Shown here piece by piece: positions 54,820 through 64,000 of a DNA stretch of 64,000 nt. The first letter of the stretch is position 1; every line of letters starts with the position of its first letter. This DNA comes from Pyxicephalus adspersus (Eukaryota > Chordata > Amphibia > Anura > Pyxicephalidae): positions 169,714,725-169,778,724 of the forward strand of contig NC_092858.1 of assembly GCF_032062135.1 (NCBI RefSeq), read 5' to 3'. Under the pieces are notes generated by a model that worked only from the letters and a program-made list of their open reading frames with translations, was not told where the DNA came from and did not search any database. Position numbers and translations under genes: made by a program.

Positions 54820-57800
54820 ATGTCTTCTTCTACTGGCCTATGGACGACCTGCTTGGTCTTCTTGGTAATATCAGGCTTTGTTATTGGTAAGTTTATAGCT
54901 TCACTATGTTCCAACTAGGTTTATTAAATAAATGTTTTTTTTGCTAATGTATAAGTTAAATCCAAACTTTTTATTCTAGCTTAAGGTATAAAGGGAAAGG
55001 TTTTGAACACCAAGGCTTTTTTGCTGTCTTATCCATCTTATCCATTAGAGATATTTCCCCACTTTCTGCTTATTTATCTGATTTAAAGGGAGTTCAAAGT
55101 TTATTTTTTAGGGTTTACACACACTTTAGGTGCAGCAAATCATTTCAGCCCATCTTAGTCCATTTTATACTAGTTCGACTTGTTTTGGCAAGGTGATTCT
55201 CAGTGGATTTTATGAATTACTGTACAAGAAAATCCAGGCATGAATATTACAACTCTATTAGCAATTTTATTTTTGCCTTTCTATAAATTGTGTGTGTTTC
55301 TGCTCACCTTTGTGTATTTTCTCAACTCATCTTGTTCAAATCTCCATTATATAAAAAATTAATCCAGCTGGGATGAAGGGAGCCCATCGTGATGGGCAGA
55401 TCAGATGTACAGACCCAGGAACTCATGCAAGGCAGGAACCTCTTACTATGGGCACAGAAGGTTATAGACCTAGGAACTCAGCATAGAAATGGTGGGCAAA
55501 CCCTGATTTGGGCAGAGCAGATATGCAGACCCAAGAACTCGGCACAAGGATGACAGGAACTACTTAGAGTTGGCAACTCGGCCCTGGGATGCTAGGCTGT
55601 TATGTCACAGGTATAATTTGTGACAATTTTTCTAAAATGCAAAGAGAGATAACACAGAGACTTTCAAACAAAATGCAAAGAATATACTATTTATTAGATA
55701 AAACAATGCATCATCAACTAATAAGCTATAACAAAAGATACTTAGCTATGGAAGTGAGTTGCATTCAGCCAAGGAGTCCACCCTAAATAATAGCTATGCA
55801 GATAATCAAAAAACATGTTGCGTACAGTTAGTTCTTAGGACTACTCCTTTAGGTGTGGCATTGTGTTTTAAACTGCCCAGTAACTAAAACAATGACCAGT
55901 GCATTTTATTTTAGAAGGTTTCCAGTTAAAGGATGAGCTGCATTCCTTTAGGATGACCTCATAGAAGGTATACATATGCCAGTATATACTGGTGAATCAA
56001 TATTGTTGGTGAGACATTAGTGATGCTAAATAAAACTGCACTAACCCAACATCCTTGGACCACATAATGGGCACTCTAAGTGTGTGATAGATAGATTTAT
56101 GCTGTACCTGATTTATAAACAATTTGCATAATTTATTTCAGTTTTCAGCTACTTCAAGCATAAATAGATAGAACGATAGAATGAGCGGTGTTGAGCAGCG
56201 TTCTCCCCAAAATCATTAAGCTGGGTGCACCATCCAGCACTATTCTGTAACCACCCAGCTATTTTTGGGTAGTTACTGAAAAGTTGGGTCACAATACAGG
56301 GGTCACCACCAGGGGTGTAGTCGTAAATAAAGAAGAGGGGCACAGTACTATCCATTACGTGCCCGCCCCACTACACCCCTGCCTATGTGTCACTCAAAGG
56401 GGAAGACACTTCCCCCAGAGTGACGTCATGATACCAGATCCCGACAATTCTCCCATCGCAGACCTTAGTCTGTGATAGAAAAGTGGGCAGGTTGTGTTCA
56501 GAGAGACAACCGGCCACCGCCCTGAGCCTGCAATTCCATACGAGAGACATTGTCCATGACTTTGGCCGGTGCTCCCCCCCCTGGCGTGGTCCTTCTCCTG
56601 ACCCCACAGGAGGGGGGCAGGCTGGCCAGAGCTGCGGACCACCAAAGAATTCTTTGCAAAATAAGAGTTAGCACGCGTGCCCGCCCCACTAGGCCCCTGG
56701 TCACCACCCACCTACAACCTTTTGCCACCCAACTTGAAATATTTTCTGGGGGAAATACGGTTGGGCTTCATACAGACACTTAAGACTTGTCCAGGAAATG
56801 CAGACAGCACTGTTCTGTTTAATGAAAGGGGGAAGTGCGGGTAGTAGGTGGCCAACTGGGCCCTCTCTAATAGCAATTGATAGAGGTTTTTTGTCCCACT
56901 GTGCATCACAAAACACCATAGGTAATATAAAAGCTGTATTAGATTTTTATCCAAAATGATCTAGCACCTCTATATGGCTTTAGCATCTGACAATCCTGGG
57001 TGTGTCAAATGCTTGCCAAAGGTCCATTGCAAGCCATAGCTCTCCAAAAAAGCAAAGATTTTACAAATGGGCAGTAAGGCAACAGAGTATTAAACCTTTC
57101 TACCTAAATGATGTTCTGGTAAGCAGGCCAAAAATAAACCAAAAGTTTGCATTTGGATACCCACAGATAACAGTGTTGCATTAAAAGTATGTCACATAGT
57201 TGCATGGGCTGGAAACTTGTTTAATAATTATTTATCTTCTAGATATGTAGACCACAAGCCACAACCTTCCTGTGAACAATTGCTTGACATAAAATTAAGA
57301 GCAGCAGCTTCTGCAGAGAAATGATACATCATATCAGTGTTAGTTATTTGTGATCATCATTCCTGGAGGCCAAAGCACCTTGCTGTCCTCTGGAAAGAAC
57401 TTTTAGGGATATATCTATCACACTTCAGGGGAATGTCTAACATTAAACAAACTGCAACAAATTTACATCACTGCAGAATAATTTGTAATACATGTCTCTT
57501 TCTTTACAGAGATCGTTTTCTCTTGTACCCCATCAATAAATATTCAAAGAAACTCAAAGTTCAGAGGGGCCCAAGGCCAATCAGTTTCCTTGAGATGTCC
57601 AGTTTATTTCTGCTCCCAGGAACGGCCTATTGTAACCTGGTGCAAAATAGATGCACAAGATTTCCAATGTAACCCCGTAAAATTGGATCACCAAATCGTC
57701 TTTGGATGGGAAGTCATTACGGAAAATGAAGCAGTTCATGTTCTAAAGTTCTACTCTGTACAGATAAATGACACTGGATTTTATACATGTTCAGCAGAAT

Positions 57801-60800
57801 TTAAGATGCAGCAAATTGTGGGGTCTGTGATCAAGTTAACCATATCAAGTAAGTCTGTTCTACTTTAAATATAATTATGGCAATAAATGAACTGTGAAGA
57901 TTCTCATCCATCCAGGTCATTTTACATCTGGTAGTAGTTGATACATTCAACTGGACTTGCTGAAGTCATTTTGCAGGATAAAGCAGCTTGAGAGCTGCAA
58001 AACGTCTTTAGCATTACAAGAACAAGTCCAGATTGATTAAAGTTTCTAAAGACTATATAGGTGTTCCTAATTTTTTATATATTTTCAATATACATCAAAA
58101 ATACGAATAGGTTATTTAGACTCGTATTAATAAATACAATGGTGAGTTCAAATACGAAGATCCCACACAAGGTGCTAGGCGTGTATGGAAACATCAGGCC
58201 AACATCTACATAACTTCAATAACTACAATAACCAACATATCTATTAGTCGTAGTAAATCATGCAAGTATTATTGGGTCTGAAGCTTTCTGAACTTCCTGG
58301 ACCTATAGTCATTATTTGGCAATATTAAAATAGTTGAATACTCCTCTGCTGCCTAATTAAAGGAAAGGTCTTTTTCACACATCTCTAGAGCAGTTCATTC
58401 TTGGATGTAACGGTAATTTTTCACACTTTGGTTTAATGTAAAAAGGTTCTTAAAATAGTTCAATTTGGGTTAGGTTCCCCTTAGTGTTATAAAGACACCC
58501 TTTTGTGAAAATGAAACAGGACCGTCAATAAACAAGTGGCGAATCAGTATGACCCAGATCACCAAAAGGCTCCAAAACAAGAACACAGAGCTTCAGGCAA
58601 CAATGATGAGGGTCCTGCAAGGCTCTGAGACATCACCATCTTTGTGAATATTAAACATGCTCTTGTTTTGAAGGTTTTCTGGAGTTTTTTTTTATATGTA
58701 GATGTTGCAATGGCATCATTAGCTGTTTTTTTACCTTCTCTTCACTTTTTGGTCCTTGGACCATATGGATTGCATCTACATTATATGTGTTATCATTAGC
58801 AGTCATATGTAGATGAAGTTCATTCCACTTTAATGAGATGTCTTTGAGCCAATTTTATTTTCTTTCTTTTCAAAAGTTCATATGTGTTCGAATGGAAACT
58901 TTTTATTGCCTCTCCAACTATCTATCTGAAGGCTTTTAGTAGGAAGTGCTAAGACTTATGCTTTTGGCTGCAAAAAAACTCAACCATGTGGGAAGAACTC
59001 CTAAGGACATCCAAATACTACACCTTTAATAGAGGACATAGTAGCCTACCTATGAAGCCAAGAAGGGTCTGGGAACCACCAGACAATTATCCTCCCGTAT
59101 CTGCAGGTCCCAAATTTGGGGAGACACTGTTTACCCCCCGTCCTTTTTTCTGTTCCACCTATTACCACTTAACAAGTCTTTGAAATTCTCCAAAGAATAT
59201 AATTGGCTAATGCCACTACCCTCTGAGGACGCCAAGTAAGATCAAATGTGTCAGTTGATGGGTATTCTGAAATAGAATGTGAATGCACAACTTCTGCATG
59301 TCTAAACAATGTTCCCATGTAATGAATGCCAATATCCCAACACACACATCCCTTACTTGTGAAAAACCTAAGCTTGTACATTTCTTTAATTATATAAATA
59401 TTATATTTTATTGCCAAAACCCCCACTTTCTTGGTGCAAAGAACAACAAAATAACCAATGTAACCCAGTAAAATTTGATCACCAGATCTCCTCTGGATAG
59501 GAAGTCAATAGGTAAAATTAAGGCATTCATAGTCTGAAGTTTTCTCCCATACACTTTAACCACACTGGGTTTTATAAATGTTCAGCAGCCTTTATGAAGC
59601 AGCAAATTGTAGGAAGTGTGATAGAATTTATTATATCTGGTAAGCTGTTCTACTTTTAATTTCAATGTAAATACGACAACAATTGCCCTGTGAAGGTTCT
59701 CATTCATTCAGGTCATTATATATTTAGTAGTAGTTGGTCACATTTAACTGGATATATTCTTGTAATGGTAAAGACCTTTCCCAGCTCTCTAAGCTCTGAG
59801 AGCTACAAAATATCTTCAGTGTTACTAGAACAAGTTCAGGTAAATGTGACTAACTATTACTAGATAGACAACAAAATGTAAATAAACATAATATTATACC
59901 CTTAAATCCAAAATGTTTATGCACTTGTTTATGTGCTTGGGAATTCCAATATACCTATTTATTGATTTCCACCCCTTCACCAGTTTTCAAAAAGGTATCC
60001 CTACCCCATCATGATTAATAATTGACACCTACAGCTTATGCTTCCGGTTTTAAGATAAAATTTTCACCAGCTGCTAGGTACCACTTCTTTAGGATAAACC
60101 ATTGGGTAGAAGTAGCTGGTGTAGGGTCACTTATCAAGACATGTGTGGCCCTGTGAAACCAGGGCCAAGGATGTTCCCTGGCAAGTAACAGCACAAGAAA
60201 GAAAACCAATTGACTGAACTGGTTATTGAATGAGATGAATGTGGATGTGCAATAATGTGATGGCTACAAATGTGGGAAATGTGTATCGGAGAAATAGTAA
60301 GGAATGCACATTAGTGAGGCAGTGGAAATGTACATTGGTAAAATGGTGGCAAATTGATGCAATGGCAAGAAGTGTATATCAATGTAGTAGCACAATGCCC
60401 GGCATTGCTTCCTAGTAACTCTACAAGGAGGGAGCCACAGATAAAAAAGGATCATTAGAAGGAAGTAAGCAGAACACACTAAAGACAGTAACAGGTAGAA
60501 AGGAAAAGAGGTGCAGGATTTTAACATCCATACATGGAGCCTGATTTATTAAAGCTCTCCAAGGGTGGAGAGGATACACTTTCATAAGTGAAGCTGGGTG
60601 ATCCAGCAAACTTAGAATGAATCTGGTCCAGAATTCAAAACATTTTCTAGCAAATGACTTTGAAAAAAGCCATTCCAGGTTTGCTGGATGACCCAGCTCT
60701 ACTGATGGAAGTGTATCCTCTCCAGGCTTAGGGAGCTTTATTAAATTAGGTCCATCGTAGAAGCTGAGCCTGATCTTAAAAAATCCAACTTAAAGGAGTA

Positions 60801-62365
60801 AAAGTTCCTTTACATCACCCTATATAGTAGGCCACGCTGATAAAAAGTAATCTCCAACACTGTTGGGAAGTCAATGGGGCTGCTAGAAGGATATCAGTGA
60901 TTTTTTATTTTACATAAATGAAAGTAAATGGTACATATGAATGCTGTCAAGGGGTATGTTTTTCTTGCAAACATCGCTTTAATTTCAATACAATGCTCAT
61001 GAAAATTAAAAACATAGACATAATTAATTACGGTAACTTGGAAAGTTCCCATAGTTCCTAGGACATTTAGTGACAATACTATGTTCAGGGGCTTTGCAGT
61101 AAATTAAAAACATTATTTGTCATTTTTTCCATCTCTGGATATGGATAATCATAAAAAACTTTAGTGGAAAACATTTAATAGGAAACCTTTTATGTTATAA
61201 TATGATAAATAATATTCTTTTTCAGTCCTGCTTTCTTCTTCCTAGATGATACCAAGCCAAAGTCATCCATTCCACATACTAGTAGAACCTGGACTATGTA
61301 CCTTTCCTATGCTCTGAAGATGATCATTTTCTTATGGGATTCTGCTTTATTATATCATTATGTGCGGGAAATCAAAGGTAAGATCCATAAACTGAACAGT
61401 GGATATCTGAGCAAATAATAATAATGGAAAAGCTCTATATTTATGTTGGAACATAGGGGTCTATTTAAAAACCAGTGAATCTGACTTTCACTGAAATGTT
61501 CAATGGTAAAGAATCTTCTAGGTCCATGTGTAACAATGGATGTAAAACATTCCTAGATAGTAAATTACCTAATTTAATGTTTGTAACACTAGCACAGTCT
61601 GTCATCATGAAAATTCAAATGTGGGTAGAGCGAGTTTGGGGAAATTTTACATCTGTGCAGTGCAGCACAATGCACACTACCAAGCGTGGTACCGTACCAT
61701 ATGGTAGCACAAGTAACCTACACCTTTGCCAAAGAAACTCTGGTGCAATGAAAGGTGCTGTATGTGCCATGTGGTAGCACAAATAACCCACATTGGTGTG
61801 CCCCTCTGCCATTCATCCTGAATGGCAGCCAAATTGTTTGCCAAAAGAAATGTGGTGCTATGAAATAACCCACATTGGTGTGCCGCTTTGCCATTCATTC
61901 TGAAAAACTGGCACCCCATCTCCGCGCCAAAGGACCTGTGAAGCAATACAACCGGCTGCATGTACTATGTGTTGCAATGCAATGGTAAAAAAATAACCTG
62001 TAGCAAAGCCATGTGGCTGCCCCACAGCATAGATATAAACCGTACCCAAAATGTGCCTGAACAATCAGAATACATATCCCAATAGGAAACTACAATAATA
62101 GATCGCTGGGTTTTTACACAAACGGGAAGTCTCCAATCAGTCAGGGCTCCTCTATAAATAATTGCTGCTCAGAACATGCAGTGAGCGCGTGTTTAGGTCC
62201 TAAGCTCCTAAGATTGACTTTCTGTTTGGAATTGATCCTTACAAGTTGTATTTTCTTTCAGCAAATGGAAGATTATTCAAGAGGTCATTTACTACTGAAG
62301 TAAAACCACAGCATGTCACTACATACACCTCATACCGACTGTCAACCATGGTGGTGGAGGGATGA
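54820..62365 (+). CDS. BTLA/CD160-like immunoglobulin-superfamily receptor
   Basis: Four exons join in phase 1: 54820-54886, 57510-57848, 61246-61377 and 62262-62365, giving 213 residues. Exon 1 is a signal peptide (MSSSTGLWTTCLVFLVISG). Exon 2 is one Ig V-like domain with CPVYFC, VTWCK, FQC and DTGFYTCSA. This cysteine spacing is that of BTLA (CPVKYC ... VTWCK ... C ... YRCSA) rather than mammalian CD160. Exon 3 holds a stalk with an NDT sequon and a membrane segment (about 151-175) containing Lys160 and Asp167. Exon 4 gives a short basic tail with two Tyr and no clear ITIM. Mammalian BTLA and CD160 bind HVEM on lymphocytes; binding here is inferred. The position beside PDZK1 fits CD160. The last ~13 residues read into a Tc1-like element, so the true 3' end is uncertain: GTAAAA at 62300 could be a donor to an exon outside the window. 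Confidence 0.75.
55375..55600. repeat. Degenerate ~65-bp tandem repeat, about 3 copies
   Basis: GGGCAGATCAGATGTACAGACCCAGGAACTC, GGGCACAGAAGGTTATAGACCTAGGAACTC and GGGCAGAGCAGATATGCAGACCCAAGAACTC recur at intervals of ~60-70 bases in intron 1 of the Ig-receptor gene. Confidence 0.65.
56283..56705. mobile_element. Nested hAT-type element fragment
   Basis: It shares TGTCACTCAAAGGGGAAGA...GAGTGACGTCATGAT with 9385-9580, and further in has a GC-rich stretch with GGGAGAGTGGGC-like motifs in common with 2590-2945. The ends GGGGTGTAGTCG and GCCCCACTAGGCCCCTGG suggest insertion into an older repeat whose halves (AAGTTGGGTCAC / GGTCACCACCCACC) flank it. Confidence 0.45.
59405..59845 (+). pseudogene. 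Decayed tandem copy of the receptor's Ig exon and following intron
   Basis: Aligns with 57600-58035 over about 440 bases: TTGGTGCAAA, CCAATGTAACCC(A)GTAAAATTTGATCACCAGATC, CACTGGGTTTTATAAATGTTCAGCAG, AAGCAGCAAATTGTAGGAAGTGTGAT, the donor GGTAAGCTGTTCTAC and further intron landmarks (CAGGTCATT...GTAGTAGTTG, GAGAGCTACAAAATATCTTC). In-frame stops (TAA, TAG) replace codons in the Ig frame, so it cannot encode a second Ig domain. Confidence 0.85.
60538..60753. mobile_element. Palindromic element family A, copy 7
   Basis: AGCCTGATTTATTAAAGCTCTCCAAGG at the left and GGGAGCTTTATTAAATTAGG at the right. GGTGATCCAGCAAAC and GTTTGCTGGATGACCC are in the arms. In the receptor intron before the membrane exon. 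Confidence 0.85.
61690..61980. repeat. ~80-bp degenerate tandem repeat, about 3 copies
   Basis: TAGCACAAGTAACCTACACC..., TAGCACAAATAACCCACATTGGTGTGCC... and AAATAACCCACATTGGTGTGCC... recur about 75-82 bases apart with GCCAAA(A)GAAA..TGGTGC(A/T)ATGAAA between them. Confidence 0.6.
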
Positions 62366-63150
62366 TGATTTGGGATTGTTTGTAGCCACAGGACCTGGGC
62401 ACCTTGCAGTCATTGAGATGACCATGAACGACCTGTATACCAAAGTATTCTAGAGTGTGATATGAGGCTGTCTGTACAGCAGCTGAAGCTTGGACCAACT
62501 TGGGTCTTGTATTGATCTTAAGCAGTATTTCTCCCCCAAGTTTCAGTGTAACCCCAGGCTTCTTCCAGAGGTTGACAGGGGTTCAGTAAGCAATGAGCAA
62601 TTTGTACCTTTCAAGTCAATTTAACTGACACCAATAATCTCTTTGGCTATCTGTAAGGTTGGTATTCATTCCAATATCCAGTAATTATTTTTATTGCTGA
62701 TATATTATGAGCTGTGGATACAGTAATTATAGTAAAAGGTTCACTGAAGACCCGAAAGTTATTTCAAGGGCTCTGCCATGTGTAAAAAGACAGAGAAACA
62801 ATGATCCAAAGCATACCAGCAAATCTACAACAGAATGGCTGAAAAAAAAGAATCAAAATGTTTAAATGGCTCAGTTTAAGTTCAGACCTCAAAACAATCT
62901 AAATGATGTGGACATAAAGAGAACATAAATGAATGTCTATAAAACCTCAACAAACTGAAACTGAACCAATGTCGGTAATTTGGCCAAAAATACTCCACAA
63001 TGGTGTAAGAGATCAATAAAGTCATACAGAAAATGATAACTCGCTTGGTCGTAGAAGTTAATAATTCATGGGGTGTACAAATTTTTTTTTCAAATGGCTT
63101 CTACATTTGGCTTTGTTTTTGTTAAATAAATATAGACATGGTGTAATTGT
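62325..63150 (+). mobile_element. Tc1-like transposon remnant, interrupted
   Basis: The left part has CGACTGTCAACCATGGTGGTGG, CCACAGGACCTGGGCACCTTGCAGTCATTGAG and CAGCTGAAGCTTGG. After an inserted family B repeat (about 62525-62795) it resumes with ACAATGATCCAAAGCATACC, ACAACAGAATGGCTGAAAAA and GTCATACAGAAAATGATAAC. The 3' end has CATGGGGTGTACAAATT, TGGCTTTGTTTTTGTTAAATAAAT and GACATGGTG. These are landmarks of the C-terminal half of Tc1 transposase (NDPKHTSKSTTEWLKK type). Many stops: inactive. Confidence 0.8.
62525..62795 (+). repeat. Interspersed repeat family B inside the Tc1-like remnant
   Basis: TTCTTCCAGAGGTTGACAGGGGTTC, CAAGTCAATTTAACTGACACCAATAATCTCTTTGGCTATCTGTAAGG, TATGAGCTGTGGATACAGTAATTA, TTATTTCAAGGGCTCTGCC. 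It splits the Tc1 sequence, so it inserted later. Confidence 0.75.
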
Positions 63151-64000
63151 ATTTCCTTTTTTTATTGAATGAATTATAAACTTAAAGAAAAAACGATACA
63201 GAAAAATATTAATCAAAGAATTATACTAACATAACAAAAATAAATTGTATCTTCATACACGGAAGTACCAATAGACATCTGGATGGTGCTATCATAAAAT
63301 AGTGATAAGACAAAACTAAAGAGCAAAATATTCCAAGGCTTGTTTTGGCGAGTACCACCCTAAGGAAGACCGGACAAGACAAGAGAAGGCAAGAAAAAAG
63401 GGAGAAATCAGGAAACGGAAGAGAAAAGAAGCAGAGTAGGGATGGAATCCTAGGGGCCAAATGTGGTCAGAGCCACTCATCTCAACCGATTCTCCTTCTT
63501 GGGCATCTCTTAATAACACTACCAGACCAAATCAAGAAGCACCAGAGTAACCGGGGAGGCCATATGTTTGTCCCAACAATTACATAACCGAGCCATTAAC
63601 AATTCCATAATTTGGACATCTTTTATGTGGGCTCCTAGATCAGAGAGAGAGTAGACTTCCAATGGAAGATAATGAGACATCTAGCTGCTGCTGGAATCTG
63701 GGCAAATAGCGAATTATTCAGGTAGGAGTCCTGAAATAAGTGAGTCAAGGGGTCATGTATAATCAAGAATAAGTTTTTTTTAACTTTAAACCAATGTGAA
63801 ACAATGCCTGGGGTATTTACCTGTTTTTTAGTCCTGCCAAGGACATTTTCGGAATTTTCTTGGCGGTTATCAAACAGATAACCCCACACGGGATATTAGA
63901 TGAGTTCCCACAATCTAAAGATCTCAGAGCTGTACCTGAATCTGATGTATCCACTGCTTTGAGGGGCTTAAACATACAAACTTTATGACAAGCTGTGGTT
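63150..64000 (-). mobile_element. L1-like LINE: ORF2 C-terminus and 3' region (right end outside window)
   Basis: On the minus strand the frame 63889-63635 reads ENVLGRTKKQ, ..SLFAQIPAAARCLIIFHWKS and, after a stop, DLGAHIKDVQIMELLMARL...WDKHMASP. This is the pattern of the C-terminal end of L1/Tx1-type ORF2 (small hydrophobic helix, R.LIA.HWK, then EMELTA....DKF...W). The minus-strand 3' end is A-rich at about 63150-63190. Stops and shifts indicate an inactive copy. Confidence 0.55.

Overview
The window is a piece of vertebrate nuclear genome, almost certainly from a frog (anuran, probably ranoid). It has large multi-exon genes with GT-AG introns, AT-rich DNA, two assembly gaps and dense interspersed repeats of the kinds seen in frog genomes: L2-like and L1-like LINEs, a tRNA-type SINE, Tc1-like transposons and short inverted-repeat elements. 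Species cannot be fixed from the sequence alone. The six-frame reading frames are mostly exon fragments or noise, so I built gene models by joining exons at splice sites and checking codon phase.

Layout from left to right. (1) 295-6410, plus strand: exons 2-6 of an aquaglyceroporin, best matched to AQP10; exon 1 lies outside the window. (2) 9119-16730, minus strand: a complete six-exon GTPBP8 gene of 283 codons. (3) 18473-38692, plus strand: GPR89 (Golgi pH regulator), head-to-head with GTPBP8. Most exons are intact, but the first is not found, one is cut short, and one is probably inside the 878-base gap. (4) 41108-48472, minus strand: a complete PDZK1 (NHERF3) coding sequence of eight coding exons and 554 codons with four PDZ domains, tail-to-tail with GPR89. 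(5) 54820-62365, plus strand: an immunoglobulin-superfamily receptor with BTLA-like sequence in the place where CD160 sits next to PDZK1 in mammals. A decayed tandem copy of its Ig exon lies in the next intron, and its predicted tail runs into a Tc1-like transposon. (6) 63150-64000, minus strand: remains of an L1-like ORF2.

The gene order GPR89-PDZK1-Ig receptor matches human 1q21 (GPR89, PDZK1, CD160). GTPBP8 and BTLA are both at human 3q13, and AQP10 is at 1q21.3. The window therefore brings together neighbours that are separate in human. The genes do not form one pathway: a water/glycerol channel, a mitochondrial GTPase, a Golgi ion regulator, an apical membrane scaffold and an immune receptor.

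The observations most worth following are the BTLA/CD160-like receptor with its relic Ig exon and unusual charged membrane segment, the truncated GPR89 exon, a likely false duplication in a PDZK1 intron around a 3-base gap, a coding minisatellite between PDZ3 and PDZ4 of PDZK1, and a SINE and LINE that appear to share a 3' tail.
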